This document shows positions 55,196 to 64,000 of a stretch of DNA of 64,000 bases, in pieces; the first letter of the stretch is position 1, and the number at the start of each line of letters is the position of its first letter. The DNA is taken from contig CAVONI010000006.1 of assembly GCA_963697285.1 (NCBI GenBank), positions 1-64,000 on the forward strand, read 5' to 3'. The DNA is from JAEUQQ01 sp963697285 (lineage in GTDB: Bacteria > Acidobacteriota > Vicinamibacteria > Vicinamibacterales > JAFNAJ01). Both the position numbers and the translations under genes were made by a program. The notes beneath the pieces were generated by a model, which worked only from the letters and a program-made list of their open reading frames with translations, did not search any database and was not told the origin of the DNA.

Positions 55196-56476
55196 ATGGC
55201 GACAAAGTGTGTGGCAACGGCCGTCCTGACGGCCTTCGTGTTGACGGCCGGGGCATCGGCGCAGACGGCTCCGCCGGCAACGCAGGCTCCGCCAGCAACG
55301 CAGGCTCCGCCGGCAACGCAGGCTCCACCGGCAACGCAGGCCGAGACGATGGACGTGTCTGACCTGGTTCGCAAGCTGCGGCACAAGGAGGCGCCGACGA
55401 CGGCCTTCGACCCGCGCGCGCGCATGCAGGCCATCGCCCCGGTGATCGGCGCCAAGCCCTCGAGTGGCGTCATCATCGGCGTAGCGGGCAACGTCGCTTT
55501 CTTCCGCGGTGATCCGGCGACGACCCACATCTCGTCGAGCGTCGCCAGCATCACGGTGACGAGCAAGAAGCAGGCAGGCGTCAGCGCGCGCACCACCATG
55601 TTCGGCAAGGACGACCGGTGGCGCGGCGAGCTCGACTACCGGCTCCAGTGGACGTCGACCGAGACGTATGGCCTCGGGATGGTCACGGCGAGACCGTCCG
55701 ACGAGTTGGTCAGGTTCGACTTCTACCGCTTCTACCAGTCGGCCTTCGTCCGCCTCCGTCCGAATCTCTTCTTCGGCGGCGGGCTCCACATCGACAACCA
55801 CACGACGGTCAGGCCCGACGAGGACGAGGCGGCGGCCTGGCCGGATTCCGCCTACGTGCAGTACAGCGAGGCGAACGGGCTGCCGATCGAGAGCCAGCAG
55901 TCTGCCGGCCCGAGCGTGGAGATCATGTGGGACAGCCGCGACAGCTTCATCAACGCAGACCGCGGGACGTTTGCCCGCGTGAACTACCGCGCCTTGTTCG
56001 ACGGCTTCCTCTCGGGTGATTCACGGTGGGACAAGGTGAACGTCGACCTGCGTGCATACAAGCGGCTCTCGGCCGAGAGCCACAGCAAGCTCGCAGTCTG
56101 GGCCTACGCGGATCTCGTGGTGAACGGCGTGGCGCCGTACTTCGATCTGCCCTCGACGGGCAGTGACGGCTACGGCCGATCCGGCCGTGGCTATGCCGAC
56201 GGCCACTTCCGCGGCGAGAAACTGGCGTTCCTCGAGGCAGAGTATCGGGGCACGCTGACGCAGAACGGCCTGCTCGGCTGGGTCGCGTTCCTCAACGCGA
56301 CGACGGTCTCCAACCGGCTGGGTGGCGAACAACTCTTCGATCACATCGCCCCCGGCGGCGGCGCCGGCCTGCGTGTGCTGCTCAACAAGCGGTCGAAGAC
56401 CAACCTCGCGTTCGACTTCGGAATCGGCGAAAAAGGCAGCCGGGGCGTGTACCTCGCGATACAGGAAGCGTTCTGA
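55196..56476 (+). CDS. Outer-membrane barrel protein (Omp85/BamA-like surface antigen)
   Basis: This is a 426-residue exported protein. Signal VLTAFVLTAGASAQ is followed by four APPATQ repeats (55268-55339). The rest is a 16-strand-type beta barrel: GVIIGVAGNVAFFRGDPAT, RGELDYRLQWTSTETYGLG, FLEAEYRGTLTQNGLLGWV and NLAFDFGIGEKGSRGVYLAI. The pattern matches the surface-antigen barrel of Omp85 proteins, without POTRA domains. It would sit in the outer membrane as the last gene of the operon. The preceding hairpin suggests its expression is tuned separately. Confidence 0.8.
   Translation: MATKCVATAVLTAFVLTAGASAQTAPPATQAPPATQAPPATQAPPATQAETMDVSDLVRKLRHKEAPTTAFDPRARMQAIAPVIGAKPSSGVIIGVAGNVAFFRGDPATTHISSSVASITVTSKKQAGVSARTTMFGKDDRWRGELDYRLQWTSTETYGLGMVTARPSDELVRFDFYRFYQSAFVRLRPNLFFGGGLHIDNHTTVRPDEDEAAAWPDSAYVQYSEANGLPIESQQSAGPSVEIMWDSRDSFINADRGTFARVNYRALFDGFLSGDSRWDKVNVDLRAYKRLSAESHSKLAVWAYADLVVNGVAPYFDLPSTGSDGYGRSGRGYADGHFRGEKLAFLEAEYRGTLTQNGLLGWVAFLNATTVSNRLGGEQLFDHIAPGGGAGLRVLLNKRSKTNLAFDFGIGEKGSRGVYLAIQEAF
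55268..55339 (+). repeat. Four tandem 18-bp units
   Basis: GCTCCGCCGGCAACGCAG is repeated four times with single changes, encoding APPATQ repeats just after the signal peptide. The number may vary between strains by slippage. Confidence 0.8.
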
Positions 56477-56549
56477 GGCGTCCTGATCCGCCGCTGGTCG
56501 GCGTGCCTCCGGGGATCAGCGCTCGAGAACAGACACGACGAAGAACGAT

Positions 56550-59500
56550 GTGACCCCACTCGACCGCCTCGCTCTTGCAGAAGAACGCCTTGCGACTGCC
56601 GCCTCCGACGGCACGACCGCGGGGTGGTGGCACGAGTACCTCGACACCACGGGCACCCCCGACTTCCTCGAATGCCTGCCGGATCACGCTGCCCGCGTTC
56701 GCTGGGCGGAGTCGGCGTTCCGCGCGATCAGGCGCTCGAACTACTCGCTGCAGACGATGCTCCAGCGGCGCGTCGCGACGCATCCCGACAGGGTGCTGTT
56801 CGACGACAGGCGCGAATCCACCACCGCGACGTGGACCTACGCGCAGGTGGCGTGGTACGCGCGCAGTGTCGCGGGCGTGTTCCTTCAATCACAACTGGAC
56901 GGCCCGCCCGGTGACGTGAGGGGAACGCCCGGCTCGCCCAGGGCGCCACGGGTCGCGATCTTCGCCGAGAACAGCATCGACGTCGCCTGCACCGATCTCG
57001 CCTGCCTGCTCCACGGGATCCTGGTCACGCCGCTGAACGTGCACTTCGAGGCCGAGACGATCGCGTGGATCTTCGAGCGGTTGGGCATCACCACCGTGCT
57101 GACCGACAGCGACGAACGCATCGCGGTGCTCGCTGACGTGCGCGCACGATTGGGCCGGGCCTTCACGATCTTCCGCGCAGGCGAGCGCGTCGCCACGACG
57201 ACCGTTCGCGGCCTCGAGGTGACGCCGCTCAGGGCGGCGTGCGCACGCGTCGATCCTGCGGCCGTCGCGGCTCGGCTCGCTGCCAGGCCGACCGACCTGA
57301 TGGCCCCGGCAACCGTGATGTTCACCTCGGGCAGCACCGGGCAGCCCAAGGGCATCGTCTTCAGCCAGTACAACCTCGTGACCAAGCGGTTCGCGCGCGC
57401 CGCGGCGCTGCCATCGGTGGGCCGCGACGAGGTGTTGCTCTGCTACCTCCCGCTCTTCCACACGTTCGGCCGCTTCTTCGAGATGCTCGGCACGGTGTAC
57501 TGGGGCGGCACGTATGTGTTCGCCGGCAGCCCCACAGCCGAGAGCCTGCTTGCGGAACTGGGCCGCGTGCGGCCGACGGGACTCATCAGCGTGCCCGTGC
57601 GCTGGACGCAGATCCGGGAACAGTGCCTCGAGCGGATGGAGCGGGACGACGGTCGCGCTGCCGAGCTCGCCACGTTTCGCGACGTCGTCGGCGATCGCCT
57701 GCGCTGGGGGCTGTCGGCCGCCGGGTTCCTCGATCCGCTCGTCTTCCGTTTCTTCCAGCGGCACGGCGTCGACCTGTGCAGCGGGTTCGGCATGACCGAA
57801 GCAACCGGCGGCATCACGATGACGCCGCCCGGGCTCGTACGTGGACGGCACGGTGGGCATCCCGCTGCCGGGCATGCGCATTCGCTTCGGTGCGCAGGGA
57901 GAACTGCAGATCGCTGGACCCTATGTAGCGCGATACCTCGCCGAGGGCGATCCGCCAGGGTCGCTGCCCCGTCTCGACCCGGACGAGGATCACTGGATCG
58001 CCACCGGCGATCTCTTCAACGAACACGCGGGCGGCTACCTCGAGATCGTCGACCGCATCAAGGACATCTACAAGAACAGCCGCGGCCAGACGATCGCACC
58101 GCAGCGCGTCGAGCAGCGCTTCGCGTCGGTTCCAGGCATTCGCCGCACATTCCTCGCCGGGGATCACCGCGACCACAACGTCCTGCTGATCGTGCTGAAC
58201 CGCGACGACCAGGTGCTGACGACGCTCACCGATGACGAGGTCCACGAGTACCTGGGACAGATCGTCGCGTCGGTCAACGAGGGGCTTGCGCCGTACGAAC
58301 GGGTCGTGCGCTTCGCCGTGCTCGATCGCGACTTCGACGTGGCCCGTGGCGAGCTCACCGAGAAGGGATCGCTGCGTCGAAAGACCATCGCCGAACATTT
58401 CGACGCGGTCATCGAGACGCTGTACCGCAGCAACCATGTCGACCTGACGGCCGACGGCGTGCGCGTGAGGATCCCGCGCTGGTTCTTCCGCGACCTCGCC
58501 GTGCTCGAAGACGACGTCGTCGTGCGGGGAGGGGGGCTGCACAACAAGCGCAGCGACGTCTTCCTGCCGGTCGCGCGCGAGGCAGACGGTTCGGTGCGCG
58601 TCGGTGACCTCCTCTACCGGGTCCCTGACGCTGGTGTCGACCTCGGGCTGTTCGCACGGCAACCGCGACTCTGGGTCGGCAACCCGTCACTCGTGGCGTT
58701 CGCGCCGTGCAAGCCGGGATGGGAGCTGCCGCTGCGGGATGTCTCCGACCAGGTGCGCCTGCCCGCGGTGAAGGTGCGTGTCGGCGTGCAGACGGGGAAG
58801 GGTGAACGGCTGCTGAACGACGCGCGCCTTCGCGACCTCCACGACCTCGCGGTGCCGGCGTTGTTCGGGACCGAAGAGGACGCGGTCGCCGCGATCGAGC
58901 AACTGGCCGACGTGCTCGCGACGCACCGACGAACGCATCGCGTCGGTGATTCGCCGGCGCCTCGAGGCGCTCGCGTATCGTCCCGAGGAGGAAGTTCGCG
59001 CGCGTGCGTATCGCGTGCTCCTGCTCGACGAACCCGTGGCCGACTACGCCAAGGTGTTCCCGGCGTTCGTCGAGTCGGGGCTCACGTTCCTGAACGAGTC
59101 GAGCATCGCCGCGATCGCGCGGTCGCGCCAGGGTGAGCATCGGCTGCAGGCACTGCGCCAGACGCCTGTACAGCTACCGGACACGACTGGCGTGGCCCGG
59201 GCCAGCCGTCAGGCGTACGCAGTTCAGGCGGATACTCCAGTTGCTGGCTGACTTCGCGCGCCACGACCGCGAGTCGTTCCCGGCCGTCGAGGCCGAACTG
59301 GCGTCGTGGGCGCTGTTCCGCGAAGACCCCGTGCTGGCCCGCGCCGCCGCGAAGGCGCTCGAGCGGCTCACCGCGTGGCACGAGCAGTCGTTCACGCGCG
59401 CCGATGCCATTGCGCCGGTCGTGCCAGCTCCAGACAAGGTCGTGTTCGATTTCGGGATCCCGGCGCCTGAGCGCGACAGGCTCCGGGCGGTGCTGTTCGA

Positions 59501-61178
59501 TCGCACGTTCCTGCCGCGGTCGCTCGCACGTGCGTTTGGCGAGGAGGGATTCGAGTGGGCGCGCGTGGCCGGCGACGGGGTCTGGGTCTCGCCCATCCTG
59601 TCGCACCATCATCTCGACCTGTACCGGCTCGGCATCAACCTGCTCGACGGGAAGCACTTCGACCTGCTGCTCGTGACGGGCGACACCACTGCGAAGGAAG
59701 ACGGCCGTCGGAGACACGGTGCTCTGGCTGACCGCCTTGTCTGACCACGCGTTCGGCCCGCCGGCGCTGCCGCGGTTCGGCGCGTGGCGCAAGGACCTCG
59801 GCGCGATCGTCGATCACGTACGTGAACGACCTGACCGCCTGGGAACGCATCCGCGAGCTGTCGCGTGAGGCCGATGTCCCCGACGGGCTCGCGAAGCGGT
59901 GGACGTGGCGGAAGCTCTTCGTGCGCGCCATGGCCACTTTCTTCCGCGCGTGGGAACAGAGCGGCTACCGCATCGTCCCCGGAGCGGTGACGCCCGCAAA
60001 CGTCGCCGTGCCCGATGCGGACTTCCACGAGAGCACCCGAATCCTCTCGCTCGCCGGATGGCGCGCGTACGAGGGTCCGGCGTCGTTCGTCGCGCTGTTC
60101 GTCCGCAACTTCTACCGGCAGACCGAGGCGTTCCACCCCCACAGTCGCGACACGCTGCAGGTCAGCTGGATCTTCGATGCGTGCGTCGAGGCACTCGGAC
60201 AGCGCACGGCCGACACGTTCTTCGACGAACTCGAGAGCGAGTGGGCGAACGCGGAGTCAACGGGAGAACCGGCGGTGCTCAGGCACGCGCTCGCGGAGTA
60301 CCGCTCGGGCCTCGACGCGCGCCCGTATGCCCCGCTGCCGGTGCTCTGCGCGATCCAGCGGTTCCTCGAGTGGGAACGGATCAACCCGACCGCCAGCCAC
60401 GAAGCGCGCGAAGAGGCGGTCATCCAGATGATGCACCTCTACCGGTTCGATCGCTTCCACGACGCGTTCCGCTACTACGTGTATCAGCACACCTACTTCG
60501 CACGAGCGGGCGCGGCGATCGGCGAGGTGTTCGATCGTCTCATGGCGCGGCGGCTGGGCAGGCCGTCGACCCGCCACGGAGCATCTGGAGGAGCTGTCTG
60601 AACTGCAGAACCTCATGGTCGACGCGCGCGATCGCGACGTGTTCAGCCGGATGGTGTTTCCGCAGGCCCGCAGGAGCCAGCAGCTCGAGATCTTCGAGGT
60701 CGGCGAGCTGCAGGACCGGCGCGTGCTCGTTCGCTCGAGCATCGGCGACTCGGCCGGCACGTCGTACGAGGTGCGCGAGCCGATCACGCCGGTCGAGGTC
60801 GGGCACCTGTATCGCCTCATCCTCGAGGCCGACTACCCCAAGCGCATCAACGCCGAAGACCGCCACCTGGCCATCGTCGACAAGGAGGAACGGATCGTCG
60901 GCGGCCTGTTCTACCGCTGGCAGGAATCAGGGGTCGTCTACGTTGACGGGATCGTCGTGGGTGCCGGGCTCAGGCACCAGGGACTCGGGGGACGCCTGCT
61001 CGAGGACTTCTGCGTCCGCATGGCCGCGCAGGGCGCGCGCTGCGTCAAGACGAACTTCTTCCTCGGCCAGCTGTTCGGCAAGCACGGCTTCCAGGTGAAT
61101 CAGCGCTGGGGCGGGCTCGTGCGGTTCCTCGGATCACGTGCCGCAGAGCACACGGCCAGTGAGGCGGTCCTGTGGTAG
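56550..61178 (+). CDS. Acyl/aryl-activating enzyme fused to a GNAT acyltransferase domain (six frameshifts)
   Basis: This is a protein of about 1540 residues. Residues 1-640 form an AMP-binding enzyme: P-loop FTSGSTGQPKGIVF, CYLPLFHTFGRFFE, GFGMTEATGG, and GDLFNEHAGGYLEIVDRIKD at the domain hinge. A long helical region follows (about 640-1350) that I do not recognise; it includes DERIASVIRRRLEALAYRP and LLVTGDTTAKEDG. The C-terminus is a GNAT domain with VVGAGLRHQGLGGRLLEDF (acetyl-CoA loop). The six extra bases are at about 57833-57838, 58926, 59165, 59705, 59816-59818 and 60570. Removing all six gives one open frame of 1541 codons, and three of the six sites touch GTAC. It probably activates a carboxylic acid and transfers an acyl group; the product is unknown. 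Starts at a GTG. Confidence 0.7.
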
Positions 61179-61239
61179 CAGGCCGGTCTCTTCAACTCGC
61201 GCTTGTTCGCCGGCCGATCCGGCTATACGCTTGCTGACC

Positions 61240-62343
61240 ATGTCTGAGACGAGATTCACATTGTGCACGAAGCGCGGTGGCCCCTTCATGTTGCTCTGCG
61301 CGCTGCTGGTCACCGCATGCGCGACCGCAGCCTGCCGTTCGACGCCCGCGACCCCGGCGGTGACTGCCGACACGTGGGCGGTCGTTGACGGCAAGGCGAT
61401 CACCCAGGCAGACGTCGACAAGGCCTATCGGCGAGCGCAGGGAACGGAGCAGACGCCGTCAGACGAAGAAGTGCTGACCGCCAAGCTGAACCTCCTCAAC
61501 GACCTCATCGTCCAGGAGATCCTGCTCGCCAAGGCGGGCGACCTGAAGCTCGAGGTCTCGCAGCCCGAACTCGACACGGCCTTCGCCAATGCCCGGAAGA
61601 ACATCCCGGATGACGCCTTCCAGCAGGAGTTGACGCGGCGCAACCTGACGCCGGCCGACATGCGTGAAGGCCTCAGACGAGAACTGCTCACGCAGAAGGT
61701 CCTCGATCACGAGGTGGGGTCCAACGTCAAGGTCACCGATCAAGAGGTGACCGACTTCTTCAACGCGAATCGTGCGCAGTTCAACGTCGCCGAGGAGTCG
61801 TACCACCTTGCGCAGATCGTCGTGACGCCCGTGCGCGACGCGCAGGTCGCCAACAGCACCGGCGATGACGCCGCGACACCGCAAGCCGCGGCCGACAAGG
61901 TGAAGATGCTGATGGAGCGCCTGAAGGCGGGCGAGTCGTTCCGCGATCTCGCGCTGCAGTATTCCGAGGACCCGCAGTCGGGGCCGCGTGGCGGCGACCT
62001 GGGCTTCGTGGGTGTCTCGAGGCTGCAGCAGGCGCCCCCGCAACTGCGCAACGCGGTGCTCAACAAGAACCCGGGGAGCGTGAACGTGGCGGCCGCGGGC
62101 GGGGCTTACACCCTGGTGCTGGTGGTCGCCCACGAGCAGGCAGGACAGCGGGACCTGTCAACGCCCGGGCTGCGCGAGCGCATTTCCGAGACGCTTCGCG
62201 CGCGGAAGGAGCAACTCCTCCGCGCCGCGTACCTCATTGCAGTCCGCAGTGACGCCGTGGTGACCAACTACCTGGCGCGCCGGCTGGTCGAATCGAAGGG
62301 GCAGATGCCCGGGGCGGCGCCCGCGCCGCCAGGCAAGAAATAG
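61240..62343 (+). CDS. Parvulin-type peptidyl-prolyl isomerase (SurA/PpiC-like)
   Basis: This is a 367-residue exported foldase. ALLVTACATAACRS suggests a lipoprotein or cleaved signal, with Cys residues near 21 and 26. An N-terminal SurA-like helical domain follows (AVVDGKAITQADVDKAYRRA, ELTRRNLTPADMREGLRREL). The parvulin domain runs from YHLAQIVVTPV to PPQLRNAVLNKNPGSV with QYSEDPQSGPRGGDLGFV (the QDxS/GG region). It would help fold outer-membrane proteins in the periplasm, fitting the many barrel proteins here. The first ATG (61240) is used; an internal ATG at 61288 starts right at the signal and may be the real start. Confidence 0.87.
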   Translation: MSETRFTLCTKRGGPFMLLCALLVTACATAACRSTPATPAVTADTWAVVDGKAITQADVDKAYRRAQGTEQTPSDEEVLTAKLNLLNDLIVQEILLAKAGDLKLEVSQPELDTAFANARKNIPDDAFQQELTRRNLTPADMREGLRRELLTQKVLDHEVGSNVKVTDQEVTDFFNANRAQFNVAEESYHLAQIVVTPVRDAQVANSTGDDAATPQAAADKVKMLMERLKAGESFRDLALQYSEDPQSGPRGGDLGFVGVSRLQQAPPQLRNAVLNKNPGSVNVAAAGGAYTLVLVVAHEQAGQRDLSTPGLRERISETLRARKEQLLRAAYLIAVRSDAVVTNYLARRLVESKGQMPGAAPAPPGKK

Positions 62344-62382
62344 CCGCCCGGCGTGACTGCCGAATCGCGGGATACTGGCGTC

Positions 62383-63093
62383 ATGAACGCTACCCCTGAT
62401 TCGAGCCTGAGGCGCGAGCGCTGGAAGTTGACCGCCCACCTGGTGCGGGCCCTCGAAGGGCCCATGCTGCTACTGAGCGTGGTCTGGTCGCTGCTCCTCG
62501 TCCTCGACTTCACACGAGGGTTGTCGCCCACGCTGCAGTGGCTGCACGACGCCATCTGGCTCACGTTCATCGCGCAGTTTGCGGTGGAGTTCGTGGCGGC
62601 ACCCAGCAAGCGCGTGTACCTGCGGAAGCAGTGGGTCACGGCGTTGTCGTTGGCGCTCCCGGCGTTCCGCCTGCTGCGCGTCGTGCGGATCGCCCGGGTG
62701 GCGCGGCTCGCACAGGTCACGCGGGGCGCGCGCCTGGCGCGCCTGCTCGGCGCGATGAACCGTGGCATGCGCACGCTCAGTCTCGGCTTCAGGCAGCGCG
62801 GGATCGGGTACCTGGTCGTCCTGACGCTCCTGGTCGCCGTGACAGGCGCGGCGGGCATGTACCGCTTCGAGATGGACGCGCCCGGCGGGCCCGGCTTTCC
62901 GGACTATTTCACCGCCCTGTGGTGGACGGCGATGCTGATGACGACGATGGGGTCCGACTACTGGCCGCGCACGCCAGAAGGGCGCCTGTTGTGCCTGTTG
63001 ATCGCCATCTACGCCTTCGCGGTGTTCGGCTACGTCACGGCCGCCATCGCCGCCTACTTCGTTGGCAAGGACAAGGACGTCCGGGTCGCGTGA
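62383..63093 (+). CDS. Voltage-gated-type ion channel with unusual filter
   Basis: This is a 236-residue membrane protein with six helices. The fourth (RLLRVVRIARVARLAQVTRG) has regularly spaced arginines like a voltage sensor. The pore region reads ALWWTAMLMTTMGSDYWP: the usual K+ filter TVGYGD is replaced by TMGSDY. Ion selectivity is therefore uncertain; K+ channel ancestry is clear. No C-terminal RCK or cyclic-nucleotide domain is present. It starts at ATG 62383, 39 bases after the parvulin stop, and may be cotranscribed with it. Confidence 0.82.
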   Translation: MNATPDSSLRRERWKLTAHLVRALEGPMLLLSVVWSLLLVLDFTRGLSPTLQWLHDAIWLTFIAQFAVEFVAAPSKRVYLRKQWVTALSLALPAFRLLRVVRIARVARLAQVTRGARLARLLGAMNRGMRTLSLGFRQRGIGYLVVLTLLVAVTGAAGMYRFEMDAPGGPGFPDYFTALWWTAMLMTTMGSDYWPRTPEGRLLCLLIAIYAFAVFGYVTAAIAAYFVGKDKDVRVA

Positions 63094-63192
63094 TCAACCC
63101 GCCGTGTGCGCGGCACAAGTCCCTCGGCACTCATCTCGACCGACACCTCTGCGGCAAGAACGCCGGGTGTGCGTGTGAAGTAATCTACCGTC

Positions 63193-64000
63193 GTGGATAA
63201 ATACGACGCTCCCAGGCTCGTGCCAGAGGGGACGCCGCGGCGTTTCCATGTGATGGTCAAGCCCGGCGGCTCGACGTGCAACCTGGATTGCGACTACTGC
63301 TTCTACCTGAGCAAGGAAACGCTGCCCGGCGGACCCGGTGTCGGTCACATGACCGACGCGGTGCTGGAACGCTTCATCCGGCAGTACATCGCCGCGGTCA
63401 ACGTTCCCGAGGTGGTGTTCTCGTGGCAGGGAGGTGAGCCGACGCTCCTTGGCCTCGAGTTCTTCCGCAAGGTCGTCAGGCTTCAGAAGCAGTATGCGAA
63501 GCCGGGTCAGAAGGTCGAAAACGACCTGCAGACGAACGGCGTCCTCATCGACGAGGAATGGAGCGCCTTCCTCAAGGAGCACCGCTTCCTCGTCGGCTTG
63601 AGCATCGACGGGCCGCGCGAGATCCACGATCGCTGCCGCGTCAACAAGGGACGCCAGCCCACTTTTCGCCGCGTCATGGAAGCGCTCCGGTTGCTCCAGA
63701 GGGACGGCGTCAAGTTCAACACGCTGACGTGCGTCCACCGCCACAACGCCAGGAAGCCGCTTGACGTGTACCGCTTCCTCCGCGACGAGGCGGGGTCCAC
63801 GCGCATGCAGTTCATCCCGATCGTCGAGTACAAGGGGTTCGAGCGAACGGCGCCGCACACGTGGAAGAACGAGGCGCTTCCGCGCGACGGCGAACCCGGG
63901 GCACGCCCCGGGCACCCGGACTCGATCGTCACCGACTGGTCGGTCGATCCCGACGATTACGGGTACTTCCTCTGCCGCGTGTTCGACCGCTGGGCGAGCC
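63193..64000 (+). CDS. Second anaerobic sulfatase-maturating enzyme, cut at the window edge
   Basis: The frame runs from a GTG at 63193 to the end of the window (269 codons). HVMVKPGGSTCNLDCDYCFY gives the CxxxCxxC radical-SAM site, WQGGEPTLLGLEFF and LQTNGVLIDEEWSAF the SAM-binding strands, and VGLSIDGPREIHDRCRVNKG the sulfatase-maturase pattern. It is similar to but distinct from the maturase at 42224-43498 (for example CNLDCDYCFY against CNLDCTYCFF). The SPASM cysteines lie beyond the window. A partner sulfatase probably follows outside. The GTG is chosen because it gives the usual N-terminal length; an ATG at 63250 is an alternative. Confidence 0.9.
   Translation, partial: MDKYDAPRLVPEGTPRRFHVMVKPGGSTCNLDCDYCFYLSKETLPGGPGVGHMTDAVLERFIRQYIAAVNVPEVVFSWQGGEPTLLGLEFFRKVVRLQKQYAKPGQKVENDLQTNGVLIDEEWSAFLKEHRFLVGLSIDGPREIHDRCRVNKGRQPTFRRVMEALRLLQRDGVKFNTLTCVHRHNARKPLDVYRFLRDEAGSTRMQFIPIVEYKGFERTAPHTWKNEALPRDGEPGARPGHPDSIVTDWSVDPDDYGYFLCRVFDRWAS

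Overview
The window comes from a very GC-rich, Gram-negative bacterium. The mix of CRTAC1/ASPIC proteins, a eukaryotic-like Ser/Thr kinase with TPRs, DUF4136/DUF2092-type envelope proteins, radical-SAM sulfatase maturases and Omp85/TamB proteins is typical of Acidobacteriota, probably Vicinamibacteria. That placement is inferred from gene content, not from a marker gene. No rRNA, tRNA or CRISPR array was recognised.

Layout. 1-6.3 kb (mostly minus): the start of a GH13 amylase-like gene, a MarC membrane protein, a DszB-like desulfinase and two tandem, near-identical sigma-54 activators (A and B), punctuated by three copies of a ~70-bp intergenic repeat. 6.3-8.9 kb: a histidine kinase and FixJ-type regulator pair. 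8.9-15.9 kb (minus): one locus in which a TamB-like protein reads into a TamA/Omp85 barrel. 16-26.6 kb: Ser/Thr kinase, VapBC-like toxin-antitoxin pair, MscS channel, nitrilase, CRTAC1 protein plus an ASPIC remnant, cupin/TetR pair with operator, AbiEii-like nucleotidyltransferase pair and prolyl aminopeptidase. 26.6-40.7 kb: surface-polysaccharide cluster (FAD protein, GT39-like protein, several GT4 and GT2 enzymes, Wzm/Wzt ABC exporter). 40.8-47.4 kb (minus): a sulfatase unit (secreted protein, outer-membrane protein, arylsulfatase, anaerobic maturase, Nramp-like transporter). 47.8-49.8 kb: sigma-54 activator C. 50-56.5 kb (plus): an envelope-protein operon. 56.5-63 kb: a giant acyl-activating enzyme fused to a GNAT domain, a parvulin and an ion channel. 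63.2 kb to the end: a second sulfatase maturase, cut by the window edge.

The most system-like part is 40.8-56.5 kb. Activator C sits between two transcription units, each preceded by a good -24/-12 sigma-54 promoter, and each promoter has a matching CTCCA-N6-TGGAG palindrome about 130-150 bp upstream. This looks like a sigma-54 divergon controlling an arylsulfatase/maturase operon on one side and a secreted/outer-membrane operon on the other. The DszB-like desulfinase beside two paralogous activators, and the second maturase, suggest an organosulfur-scavenging theme; that is inference.

Nine loci read intact only if a total of nineteen single inserted bases are removed; none needs a deletion, and seven of the insertions touch a GTAC tetramer. 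This points to a systematic sequence error (perhaps DNA-modification linked) rather than nineteen real mutations, so split genes are reported here as single loci with the shifts noted.
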